Below, piece after piece: positions 31,910 through 43,889 of a stretch of 64,000 bases of DNA (positions are counted from its first letter, which is position 1; every line of letters starts with the position of its first letter). The stretch covers positions 27,501 through 91,500 of the forward strand of contig CALZFC010000105.1 of assembly GCA_945643635.1 (NCBI GenBank), read 5' to 3'. The position numbers and the translations under genes are program-made. Origin of the DNA: Allodiplogaster sudhausi. Lineage: Eukaryota > Nematoda > Chromadorea > Rhabditida > Diplogasteridae. Below the pieces are notes generated by a model. It searched no databases, had not been told where the DNA came from, and saw nothing but the letters and a program-made list of their open reading frames with translations.

Positions 31910-33790
31910 AATTAAGTTCGGCAAATATCAAGCGATATAGGTCTGTAGCTCGTCGAGAGTCTCGACAGTGAATGCCCGACTGGTGTGCCACTGAACTGCA
32001 CGGAGAGAAGGAAAGAGAAAGGCAAAGGGGATTCGGCCGACCCAGAGTGAGGAGAACGATCACACGTGGAACTTCCTCAGGAAGGCATCGGAGAAGCGAA
32101 GGAGAGGGCACTCCCGTCCGAGTCGCGCCACCCAAGAAGGAGCCTGTCTGGGGTCACTGAACACTGGCATCCTTGTGTCTCACCTCAGCAAGAATCGTGT
32201 GATCAGTTAAACGAAATAAAGCTGAGGGTTCTCCGAAAACTGCACAACTCTGATGTGAGAGACCGGAGGAGTGTACATAGGTCTCGCATACAACCAAAAG
32301 ATAACACCGATAAAACATTATGAATAATAATAGCAATAATATTATGAGAACTCTGTCCGAACGAGAGAGACAGATAGTGTGAGAGTGAACAGAGAGCAGA
32401 AAGGGAGACATAGAGATACAGAGAGAAAGAGATATATAGGGAGGTAAGATGGAGTTTATCCTCCTATAACTTCTGCATCTCAGGCCGCATGCACGGATCG
32501 AGACCTGGAGGCAGGCATCATGTAACCGCATGTGATAAAATAGCTCTTAGACCAAAAAGTTATCACAAAGATGTTCTAGAATAAATATCAACCATCTATC
32601 GAATAAAAACTACCAGAATACCAAGGAAATAAATCATTTTGTCTAGCACGCATAAATGTGCAAAACTGGGTAATTCAAATTATTAATTTTTTCTTGACCT
32701 GTAGTGGATCAATGAAACCAATAATCTGCTAATAATGATCTGACTGCATAAAGAAGCAACCCTGAAAATTTCATTAACTTTCCTAAACTGTGAAGAAAAA
32801 TATGTGTGAAAAACCAAAAGTTCACGTTTCTCTGAGCGCCACTGTATAAAGAGTCTTCATTCAAGAAGGAACTACAAGGCAGACGATGCCAGAGAGAAAG
32901 ACAAATTGGCGTGACAGCACGTTTTGACTCTTGAGAACGACCACTCATTCACCAAAATGAAGAGAGCGGAAGTGGCCGAGGTTGGAAAAGATGTCTGGTG
33001 TAAAGCTCCAATCATCTCGCTCCTCTTTATTCTCCATTGTCTTTTTTCTTTCCCTCTCGCTTTTCCTGTACCAGTTTTTTTGATGCTTCGATCCATGATT
33101 GTGATTGACTTCTTGTGGATATCTCTTAAATTTATAAATATACATATTTCCTTGTTGTTGTCTTTAAAAGACCATGAAGTCATAAACACTACTTGGCAGA
33201 TTTACATGTTTCATGGCATGATTAGCATGCAAGAGTGCAGCTGCTAGGAGAGAGAAAGTGAAAGAGAGAAGAGACGCTTCCCTACAACCGGACTGTCAAT
33301 CCTAATTTATGCCGTTGAAAAAGGCGTTGATATCATGGAGACGATTCAATCTCACTCTCAATTACAAAGAAGACAACGAAGAGGGCGAGACACTAGAGGA
33401 GATCGGGATATCCGTGAAAGAAAAGGAAGAAGAAGACAGGAGAGAGACAGGGAAAGAACAGAAGTGAGCAAGAGAGTAAGAAATGGTCAAAAGGAATTGG
33501 TCCCGGCGGTAGATTGGGTTGAGAGATGAAGTTAATATGGAAACATGATTAATGCTTCCTTAGCTATGAAAACTTCTTCATTACTTCCACTGAATTATGA
33601 TTTTTATAGAAAAGAAATTAATAGGGGAATAGTTTTCGTGAAAAAAATTTGTTCTAATAAGTTAACCATGAAGAATATGAAGGAAAAAATTCTATGCATG
33701 TGTATTTGTAGGTATAGCCGGACATGAAGCAAGCAAGAAAACATTAGAAGCAGAAGCATAATAATTTTTTTGGACTTTCAAGCTATTATT
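31910..33790. other. Region without a firmly supported gene
   Basis: Contains minus-strand fragments that look coding but could not be joined (around 31925-32010 ending AFTVETLDELQTYIA, around 32040-32150, and a cysteine-containing piece near 32480-32520 with CLPPGLDPCMRPEMQK). They may be 5' exons of the ZP gene or of a separate gene. A plus-strand frame at 33309-33464 is acidic and basic with no known domain. The rest is AT-rich. Confidence 0.4.
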
Positions 33791-33802
33791 CTTGCTGTCA
33801 AT

Positions 33803-35683
33803 TCAGGCCTGAGATCCGCTCTTCTCTGACGAAACGTCGCCTTTACTTTTGACTTCTTCAACTTTGACTTCGGCAGGCGGGAATCCAAGTGTCATCGCAC
33901 TGAACATTAAGAGTGTCTTGTCTACTCTAACAGTTCTGGAGAAATCGAGCAACTATTCCTTGATCTTAAAACGAACGGATTGGAGTATGGGAAGGCAGAG
34001 GCAGCGGCACCCTTCCAGAGTTCGCAGTGGAGGGGGGCGAGGAGGTAGGCCATTTGAGGGGGAAGCAACTGCCAAGGAAGAGCTCCCATCTTCTGTCGCT
34101 TGTCCTTCATACGACGGTTTTGAAACCAAACCTTAAATATGTACATCCATGCACTTTAGTTAAGTTTTAACATAACTTCCAAGGGCTGATGAAATTGTTA
34201 TTCTAGCTAGTTTCTGTTTTCTTCTACTAAACCGGGCAGTCTTCATTCTGCCACATCAGACGATAAAAAATGTTGAGGGAGCAAGGGTTGGTGGATATGG
34301 AAGAATGATGGCGAAGATACAGAAAGGAAAAGTGAGGGAGAGATGGGAAAGGAGGGACAGAGAAGCAGAATCAAGGGACTAAGATGGAATGAAATGTGAG
34401 AAAAGAAAGAGTAAAAGTAAGCAGTGTTGAATCCTTACTCCCTCGTCTCTTTCTCTCATTCACTTGCAGAACTCCCAAGGGACATTCATCTCTGGCAGAA
34501 GGGAACAAATGGCGTCCTAAGAGTTTTGAATACATCAAAGCCTAGCCCTATAATGTAGGAATGTGTCATGATACAGACAAGAAGATCCGCTCCAGCCAAG
34601 GCCCCAGGCGATTCGCCTCCTAGACTTCCTACGGTCAGTTTGCTTTCTTTTTCTCCACTTTCTCTACCCCACTCTCTTTCCTCTCACCCAATGGTTAAAT
34701 GTTTTCTCTTTGTTCATGGACTCATTCCTAACAATAAGCAGCAGTTGCTGACCTTATAGTGGGAACTCAGGACATCGGTAATCAACCAGCTTAGCCCTCC
34801 TCTCATTTCCCATAGCATCCTCGACTTGAACTGATATCAATGAACCGAGAGGAAACACTTTCATGACTCAGATAGGGAGCTACCGTAGTTTATGATACCA
34901 GGCACACTGATAATTGGTAGGCCGAAAGGAGCAAATTATCCTGTGAGAATTGGAATCGTTTACGGCCTCCTTAAGACAAGCGCGCGCTCATTCACGCACC
35001 ACATTCATTTCATGCTTTCTTATACACCACATTCAAAACCTGTAATCTGGAAAGCAGACATGATGAGTTGAAGCAGAGGGAGAGAGAACCAGAAAAAGAG
35101 AGAGAAAGAAAGAGAAAAAGATAAAGAGAGAAACAAAAAAAGATATAAAGATACAAAGAGAGAAATAGACAGAGAACGGAAGAGAATAGAAGAGTGATGG
35201 AAAGGGTTCCCCTACCTTGATGGTTCCCTCGGGAAGACCAAGATCATTGGCTAGTTCGCCCCTTGTCTTTCGTGAGACGTAGTTCTCCTTTGCGAACTCC
35301 TTCTCGAGTCGATTGATCTGCTCCCGCGAAAAGGCAGTTCGGTAGCGGCGATGACCACTTTCATCTAAACAACCAAGAACCAAAGTAGGATTATCATTAT
35401 TCTGCACTTTCTACTTTTCATTTACCCCTTCTCGAATACTTGAACCAATAAGAGAAGATCTGAAAGGAACTTCCTCTTGCTACAGAAGAAATGCACACGA
35501 GTATAGAATACAAAAAGGGGTAAGAGGGTTTGATTGAGTTAGCGAATGCAGCAGAGAAGGGCTGGGTTTCCTCATTTAATGACAGCTTCACGGGCTGTTA
35601 TCGGACACTGGAGGGTCATTCGGGCAAGCCGCGAAGCAGTCATAAATGCTTCTGGCTTGGACTCCATACAAAGCATGAGGGAA

Positions 35684-35725
<42 letters not shown>

Positions 35726-36413
35726 GAAGAGAGGAGAATAAGAGAGGACAGAGAGTTCATGACTGAGCTGTTGAGAAGCTTATTGGTTGACTGAAGTCGG
35801 GAATCGAAAAGTGTGTCTCATGTCTCATGTGTGACATCTCGCGATGAGGAATATGAAGATTCTTCACGAATTAATAACACAATTGAACAGCATGGACCAG
35901 GTGGCTAAGGAAACCGAGAGAGAGGAGATAGGACAAGTTCGTGAGGTTCGTAAAAGCCAATGGAAGAAAGATGTACAGATAAACAGAAAGGGAGTGGGGC
36001 GGAAGACAGGTGACACTCTCCCATAGCATCCGGCCAATTATTGGGGACATCTGGAACACTTTCTTCCGGTCATTTTTCTTATCTTTGTCATCTTATCACA
36101 AGTTGATGATGGTGACATTCGTTATGATATTTACTTTAACTCCTACATTTTTTTTTCTTTGTTTTATTTGATTTGTTCCCCTCTACTATTTGAATCGCTC
36201 GTTATTATGTACAAGTGCTACTGCGATAACAACACTATGAATGACGCTCAGCTGACAACATCCATACGTCATCCAAAAAAATGTGATGAAGCGGCGAGTC
36301 GAATGTGGCTAATGAACACATATACACAGATTCTCGTGGCAGCTGGCGGTGAAAAATTATAGAAGAATACAGAAGACTGCGAGAAAATAGAGAGAGTGAG
36401 AAAGAGAGCGACA

Positions 36414-36467
<54 letters not shown>

Positions 36468-36507
36468 GAGAGAGAGTGAGTGAGTGAGTGAGAGAGAGAG
36501 AGCGACC

Positions 36508-36545
<38 letters not shown>

Positions 36546-37115
36546 CAAAGAGTGCAGAGGGATAGGCTAGGGAAAGAGAACAGGAAGGAGAGGGATTGAG
36601 AAACATGGAAGTGCGGGGGAGGCTGATGGATTGGGTGGAAATGTCATGGACATCTTATCGATGGTGCTGCCAGACGTGGCACGAGGCATGATAATTAGTG
36701 AGAGTTGATGCTCGACCAGCAACAGGTCCTTCTATCTGAAATAGCTGATAAATGACCCACCGATTGCAGGAGCATAGGGACATCCTCTGGACGAAGTGCC
36801 TGAGGAAGACGCATACGATTGACAGTTTGGACGATGCTCCCCTTCACATTGCAGAAGCTTAGATGATTGGACAGTTGAATTGGGAAGTCGTGGAGAAGAC
36901 GACGAAGAGGGAGAACAAGAAGGGGAAGAGACAATGGCAGAAGTGGAGAAGAGAGGAAGAGAGATAGAGGGAGTGGAGAAGACTAAGTTAGAAGGAGAGT
37001 GCAGAGAAGATGAGGGAGAGGGAGAGAGCAGAGAAGCTGAAGAAGAGGGAGCATTCGACGTGGAAGAGTCGCTTCTGCTTTTCCCGATCAGTCTTTCTAT
37101 TGCGAAGGATCTCAT
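33803..37115 (-). CDS. vab-7: Even-skipped/vab-7 homeobox transcription factor (complete, 4 exons)
   Basis: Exons (descending): 37115-36761, 35364-35216, 34131-33977, 33899-33803; together 756 nt (251 aa), with phases closing at each junction. Exon 1 begins [11 protein letters not shown], a short hydrophobic/basic start found in many homeobox regulators, followed by a serine/proline-rich region. The homeodomain spans exons 2-3: [40 protein letters not shown] then [13 protein letters not shown]. The intron falls between homeodomain residues 46 and 47, as in many homeobox genes. The sequence is diagnostic of the Eve family and especially close to the nematode protein VAB-7, which patterns posterior cells and motor neurons. 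The C-terminal exon is acidic ([15 protein letters not shown]). Introns are about 1.4 kb, 1.1 kb and 77 bp. An alternative read-through of the last donor ends at 33922. Confidence 0.93.
36395..36545. repeat. (GA)n/(TGAG)n microsatellite in eve intron 1
   Basis: Two long (GA)n runs separated by (GTGA)n and GAGCGACAGTAAGAGAG units. It lies in the first eve intron and reads as CT on the eve sense strand. Similar (GA)n occurs at 35688-35725 and 35090-35160. Confidence 0.9.
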
Positions 37116-37194
37116 GATTGCCCAGTGGCAGTCCCTTACTGTAGAGTAGAAGAGAAGACGAGGCAAACAGCCCCGAGTAAGCTGCACCACAAAG

Positions 37195-37260
37195 GACTAG
37201 CTCCGCCCACTTCCTCCATAGTCAACCAATCAGAGCGCAGCTCAGACTCCGCCCACTGCC
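37195..37260 (-). promoter_or_regulatory. Candidate eve/vab-7 proximal promoter with GC boxes and CCAAT box
   Basis: About 80-145 bp upstream of the eve start codon are two copies of CTCCGCCCAC (GC-box core CCGCCC), at about 37201 and 37245, flanking AACCAATCAG (CCAAT box). No convincing TATA box sits closer. The boxes are read from the plus strand but are orientation-independent. They could also serve a divergent plus-strand transcript, but no gene is seen there. Confidence 0.45.
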
Positions 37261-37398
37261 TCGATATAATCACTCATTTTGCACGAACCAAATGGACAGC
37301 AGCACACGCCATGTAATCGAGAATTATTGCTCAACTGGGCAGGCAAATTAAAGGAGAGTCAGAGGGACTGATGAAGTAGAGCACATAGTATTAGTAAT

Positions 37399-37600
37399 GA
37401 AGAGAATGAGGAAGATGAAGAGGGAGAGAGAAAGAAAGAGAGAAATAAAGAGAATGAGGAAGATGAAGAGGGAGAGAGAAAGAAAGGGAGAAATAAAGAG
37501 AATGAGGAAGATGAAGAGGGAGAGACAAAGAAAGGGAGAAATAAAGAGAATGAGGAAGATGAAGAGGGAGAGAGAAAGAAAGGGAGAAATAAAGAGAGGA
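37399..37600 (+). repeat. 48 bp minisatellite, about four copies
   Basis: The unit starts AAGAGAATGAGGAAGATGAA and continues GA-rich for 48 bp. Four copies differ at a few positions. Because 48 is divisible by three, both strands show a periodic 16-residue open frame, which is not considered a gene. Confidence 0.9.
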
Positions 37601-37619
37601 GAGGAAACCGGAAGATGAA

Positions 37620-39190
37620 CGAAAAGTCGTCTCTCATCAACAACGATTCGTGTAGCAGCCATTTTCGATTTATTCAAGAATGCCATTGCAAAAAAAAAGA
37701 ATATTTCTTCGTTGCTGGCTAATAGTTCACACGATAATTGAACGGGTATGGTAACTCATGACCTCTTGTCTTGTTAACTTGATGGATTCTAAGAATCAAA
37801 TATATTGCCAGGTTTTCTAATTTATCAGTCAGGGTTTTTTTGTCTTTGCTGAGCCAACCTGCTTGAAAGCATGTTAATTGCCATCCTGAAAAATATTTGA
37901 TTATCATTAGAGTTTTTGTAGCACACGGAGAATGAGAAACCAAGAAGAAGAAGAGAAGAACATGTGCTGAGGAGTGCGGCTGTTTTCAGAAGCCGCGCAT
38001 ACTCAAAGACATCCGCAATACGTTTTTATGACTTACACGGTAAAGAAGAAAGGTGGGAGACATTGCGAGGACAACAAGGAACGGAGCAAACGAGAGAAAG
38101 AGAGTTACAGCGAGAGTGAGAGAGAAAGAGAGAGTTTGTGCGAGAGAGAAAGAAAGAAAGACAGAGAAAGGAAAAGAGATAGAAGGAAAATAGCGATGGA
38201 TGAGCGACAAATTGGAAATAGACCATGGCCAGGTTATCCTTGCTCTCGGTCTCGCTCATATGTTGTGATGATTGCATAACGTAGCGGGAAGTGACAAAAT
38301 ATGCAAAAGATTGTCATAGGAAAGACAAGTTAAGATTTACAGTTTCTTTTAACCGCCGCTCTCATGGAAAACGTCATAAAATATTTATTAAAATGACTTA
38401 CTTTCTCAAAGACGACATATTTCACAAGTTGTCTGCATTGAAAGGGTTGTATAAAATGTAAAGGGGGAGTGGGAAAATGTAAATCCCGTGGTGCATTGAC
38501 CTTGATGGGCCAAGATAGCGGAGATGTCACATTATTCAGTTGACTCGAAGAATCGCGGGATTACAGCTTTTCATCTTTTCAGACTAGACCAGCCGCCTCG
38601 CTCTTGCAAATATTCATCTCTTCATTTACATGTCAAGGGAAAGGAAGAGGAATTAGGGCACTCGGCAAATGATAACAAGAAAACTTTCTGAGTAAGGCAC
38701 TGCTTTACGTTATACAATGAGCATAAATTTATAAATGTATGTATGTTTACAAATGTATGTATGCATAAATGTATGTATACTCTGATCGCAGATTTGCATA
38801 TTTATGAATGTACAAATGTACACACTTACAAACACCCTCCCTGTTTACATGTTGGAATCGTTTCTATTAGCATGTCATAATAAAATAATCTTCCAGTTTT
38901 GCACTATTCCACCGTTGTGAGACAATATCAGACGGGATTTTACGGCACTGTATTTCATGAGAACGCAGAGGCTATCACAGCAGACACTTGATCAGAATTG
39001 TGTCCGAACCTCTTACGCGTTAGGACAACGATTCCTATGACAGGCTCCGTTGGCTGAATATCGGTGCGCTTAACCGCAGGCTTTCTCAGAGAGGGGGAGC
39101 AAATATACGCTGTAAGCCTGAACGATACAGGGAGAAGTCATGCTTTCATCTGTTAAGCGGTGTTTGTGTGGCGAATAAGTTGTAAATATT
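37620..39190. other. intergenic, no supported gene
   Basis: Contains a GA-rich stretch at 38080-38190 and (ATGT)n-like sequence at 38725-38780. Otherwise it is AT-rich with no coding signal found on either strand. It must hold the 5' region of the Brat/NCL-1-like gene. Confidence 0.6.
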
Positions 39191-39217
39191 TTGCAGAACT
39201 CAGTCTTGGAGAAGCGG

Positions 39218-42200
39218 ATGGGCGAGTGCGTTAATGGGCGAGGCAGTGGCTCGCCCATTCTTAGTATCGACAGTCCTCCCTCACTCCCGCTTGGCGGAGC
39301 TCCCGTCTTGTCTGGCTCTTCCAGTCCTCTTCTTCAGACAGAGCCAATTCCTGAAGATGAAGCCACCGTTTGCCCGTATTGCCATAAAGACTATCGGAAG
39401 GTAAATGGCATCTCGTTAACATACTTTGCTTGTAGTTCATTTTACGTGGTGAGGAGTCAACATGTAATTTAATGAGGAAGAGAAGGAAACAAATTTGTTC
39501 AGCCGCGAGTGCTGGACTGTCTCCATTCAATGTGCGAGGACTGCATAATTGCCCAATTGGATGGTCGACGCGAAGCTGCTAAAGCACGTGAAATGGCAGA
39601 GAGACTGGCAACCGACTGCGTGCTAGAAGAGAAAGGAGTCTCTGAGAGACCAACTCCTCCTGGAGTCATTCGCTGTCCTGTCTGCTTTCAAGAGAGTCAT
39701 GTCGGCAACGACATTCGATTCGTTCATTCAATGCTAATGGACTACGTCAGTATTTTATGAACATTCTAAATCAACTTTAACTCTTTCGGTGTCTCGGGTG
39801 ACGTGGGAATTTGGTTTAATGTTAGCATTTCCTTATAAATAGATTGCAGGTTAGGTTGAACACATCAGAAGAAAGTAAAACGGAAAGAAACTGTCGAGCA
39901 TGTAAAAGCGAGCAGCCTGCTGTGGCCTACTGCCGACAATGTGGAAGTGACTTGTGTGGAAATTGTCTCCAGGCACACCGGGACATGCGGCTCTTTGATG
40001 GACATCAGGTATTTCCGTTCGATTGGGCATTTGGTATGTATGGGAAAGGGTATAACTGTATTTTTGAACATTAAATGAATTGTAGGTGCTAAGCTACGCT
40101 GAGCTTGAAGCCACAGGAAGAGTGGCGGAGAGTCGTCGGGTTCTTTGTCCAACTCATGCTCTGCCTCTACTCGTCCTCTGTGCCACCTGCCAGAGCATGG
40201 CTTGTCGCTCATGTGTTGAGTTTGATCACGGAGGCCACAACCTTCATGAAGTCTCCCAGCTGGTTGTTGATACGATCTCTAAGGACATGCAAGATCACAT
40301 CAACCGTCTCCGCGACAGAGTTCGTATTCACTCGTTTAATTGGGATCAGGGTTGGGAATTATTATGGCTAGATTATATAACAATAATATGTTTTTTGAAA
40401 GAGCACGTCATCATTTTTCTAGTTGTCTGATGATATAATTAATTTCTTTGAAGTGGTCTTCGTCTCTGGAAGCCTGGCACACCGTACCCGATAGAATTGC
40501 GTCGCTGCACATACAGTACGAGGCAGCCAAAGCTCGCATCGACCTCGCATATGACGACGCTGTTCGAGTCCTTGAGGAATCCAAGCAAAGGAAGTTGACT
40601 GAGCTTGATGAGGTAAGCATTGCCTTTGTCTATGTCTATACGAGCTGCTTTAAAATACTGGGTCATGCAGACCGATGAATAAGATAGTATGTTAAGGCGC
40701 GAGACAAGGAAGAAGCAACTGTCGATGATTTGTATCGGAAAGTGGATCAGACGCAGATGAGAGTCGATGATGCTGTTAGGTGGGTATTTTTTTAGGAATA
40801 ATAAATAAATAGTCAGTGGCTATCCAGGGACTTTTGCTCTGACAATGAGACATGTTCTACAGTACCGTCCAATGTTGGGTCCGCATTTAATGGTATTAAT
40901 CCGATTAATAATATTAATTAGATTAATTTAAATAATTGAAACTCAGGACAGAATTCTGAAAGGGTGCACGGAGGGTCAGCGCAGTGGAATTGTGACACTT
41001 AAAAAAAAAGTAAAAAAAAAAAAAGCTATAGAGATCTGAAGATTGCATTGCAGGGAAATCGTGCCGCAGACCTAAACATTTCAAATTTTTGTCAGAGAAT
41101 GAAGAAATAATGTTGCAATGTTATTTTGTACCACCGTAATTACTTAGTGAGATTCCCGATTGCAATGAACTGTCACACCGAAATGTTTTACAAAGGTCGT
41201 CTTGACTCTCTGTGGGTGACTTTCCTTGTTCTTTTGCAGCGTGCGCTGCCGGAGCGCATTATCGAAACTACAGACTATAAAACTTCCTGAAACTAACTCA
41301 TTTTTGTTTATGATTATTCCTTTATAATTATGATTTCATTGTATTTGTGGGACAATTTTTTACTCATACATAGCTTTCAAATTCCGTTTACACGACTTAT
41401 ACTTTGAAAATCACATTTTCATACAAAAATGCCTCTAAACTGGGGAAAGCCACCCTTTCAGATTTCTGTCATTTTATGACATTTTCGCAATTCAACTTGC
41501 TGAATGTTTATTCCACATCGCGAAATTACTTCTCTGTAAAGAAAAAAAAAGAAGGAGAAATTTGAGCTTGAAGAGCTTGAATTACTTAAATTAATTTAAT
41601 AAGTCCTATTAATTGTGGGCACAACAATGTTGGACGGTATTAGCAGTCGTTAAAATATTAGCAGTCGCTAAAATACTTGTAACAGTCGCTCCATGCATGT
41701 GAAGACGATGTTGCAGCTTTGCGAATCGTCTGCTGGAGTCAGCAAACGGCGTGGAGTTGTTGGTGTCCCGGAAGAAAGTGTTACAGCAGCTTTCAAATCT
41801 TGAGCACACCATGCCAACCCTAAGCACTGAGGTCGAACTGGAATTCCAACCTTCTTCCCGGCGATCCATGGAATCTGCCATGTCGCATATCGCCGGTCTT
41901 CTCATCTGTCAGTTCTCTTCCTGCCACTTTAGAATTACAAAGTTATTTTTACTTTATAATGATTTGACAGGGGAAAGAAGATCTCTTTTCAGGCCGCTCG
42001 GTGCCAGCGAGTGTGCGTGAGTCATCTGTGGTGGAGACGGCAGCACGGACTAGCATCGAGATGGATGGAGGAGGGAGTGTATCGAATGGAGGGAGCACAG
42101 GGACACTCGCTCCCATCGGAGGAGAACGAGCAGCCCGTAAGAAGGTAGAAGGGGCTGTCTCCTCGACCACCCCAACCCCGACTCTCTCCGTCCCTTTCAA

Positions 42201-43888
42201 TGGAGGCTGGCCACCGTCCTCGAATCCTCCCGAACTGCCGTCTCCCTCCCCTCCCAAAGAACTGCCTTCGTCTGCTGCCTCGCTGCCCCTTCCCTCAGCT
42301 GCCCTAAGTCCGGCCCTTCGACTGGGAGCAGCAGCCGGCTTCACTTGGCCTGGCCTGGCTGCTGACCACGCCGCTGCGGCGGCCGCGGCGGCGCAGCAGA
42401 TTCATCTGACTAAGCTAATGCTGCAGCAGCAACAACAACAACAGCAGAACCGGCTGCTGGCCGAGCAACTCCAGCAGCGACTCGGTCGCAGAATCGACTC
42501 GCCCCTCCTGCAGCAACTCATCGCCGACCCGAATCTCCTGTCCACTCTGGCTGCTGCTGGCGGCATTGCTGGCTCTTCCTCGTCCGCTCCGCCCACTGGC
42601 GATGCAGGAGCCGGCGAGATCAGCATAGCGTTCGTCTTTGGCACAGGTGCAAGTGGACAGTCCCTCAGGGAGTTGCACTCGCCTGGCGGCTTCTCCATCA
42701 GTGAGACCGACGACATTCTCATCGCGGACACCAACAACCATCGAATAGTCGTTGTCTCTCGTGTAGCTCCGTGGAAATTTGGGCGCCCTGGTCAGGAGGT
42801 ATGAATAATGCCTCATTTTTTTTAATATGCGTACCTAGAGTTGTAGGATTTTAAGCTTTCTTTACGGGACATTGAGAGCCTGGTAATGAATGAAAAGTAC
42901 TATAGGACGGTCAGCTCTGCTTCCCACGGCGAACAGTGGTGATGAAAGGCTGCGGCACGGGAGAGCTAGCTCGCTGGGTTGTCATTGACCGTTCAACTGA
43001 CAGCAAGTCAAGGGCGCAGATCTTTGATGGTCGAGGAGAATTTGTGAGGCGAATCAATTTAGGTTCGTGATGCATTGGTGTAATGATAACTTGACCACGT
43101 AGAGTTTGCAGCGGCAGTTGTGCCAAAAGGGGGGATCGAAGTGTGGGCAGCGACTTCCTCCTCGGCCGGCCATCTCGTCATGGTCGACCAGAGTTCTGTT
43201 GTCTACACTCTCGATATCAAAGAGGCCAATCCACGTGTTGTCACTTGGTTTGATGGCTCTCCTACACTTCAGGTTGCATCTTTAGAATTGCCTATTTCAT
43301 TCTGCGGTTATTCAAAATATATTTATAAACAGGAGGCGAGTGACATTGCCATCTATGATAAAAACATCTACATCACTGACTTCAAGAGCCACTGCGTCCA
43401 TGTCTATACCCCCGAAGGTAGATTCCTTTGCAATGTTATCGCACGCCTATTTCTTGTTTGTTTTGAGGAGCTTATGTGCGAAAAATTGGCGAGCCTTCCC
43501 ATACTCCATTCCCGATTGGAGTTGACGTCAGTAAGAAGGGCGAAGTAAGTATTCTACACTTTACTATTTTGTAGCAAATTGTCTAAGACTCGAAGTAGTG
43601 TTGTATTGAACTGCTTTGATCTACGACTTCCAAAGCGTTTCATGAATACAATGGCAGGTGTATGTGGCGCACACTCACGGCAACAAACTCACAGTGGTCG
43701 TGTACTCCTTGGATGGTGTGCAGAAAGATTACTGGGTCAATTATGGATTCCGGGTTCGCAATCCCTCTTTTTCATTCTATTTGCTTGAGAGTAATATTCA
43801 CTAGTTCTCTGCAGAGTGTGATCTCTCTTATCTCAGATGTCTCGATGCACGGGGATTCGTCTTACGAGTCACCCCAGCCACCTTGTGA
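39218..43888 (+). CDS. RING/B-box/coiled-coil/NHL (TRIM-NHL) protein, Brat/NCL-1-like, 14 exons
   Basis: Approximate exons: 39197-39400, 39503-39745, 39850-40008, 40086-40319, 40454-40611, 40697-40779, 41717-41907, 41993-42798, 42906-43062, 43103-43272, 43333-43417, 43468-43544, 43658-43753, 43817-43888. Order of parts: a RING with CPYCHKDYRK, LDCLHSMCEDC and CPVC; a first B-box (CRACKSEQPAVAYCRQCGSD); a second B-box (CPTHALPLLVLCATC, ending HGGHN); a coiled coil; a long low-complexity region with poly-Ala and poly-Gln plus Ser/Pro tracts; then NHL repeats (ILIADTNNHRIVVVS, YITDFKSHCVHVYTPEG, PFPIGVDVSKKGEVYVAH). NHL propellers of this group bind RNA and repress translation; NCL-1 limits nucleolar size. 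The NHL blades are more divergent than in Brat. The acceptor just upstream of the ATG suggests a 5' UTR exon. Confidence 0.88.
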
Positions 43889-43889
43889 C

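Noticed and set aside
33922..33976. Alternative eve C-terminus from reading through the last donor
   Set aside because: Splicing at GTTCGT (33976) into 33899 gives an acidic tail and closes the frame; the read-through form is kept only as a possible isoform.
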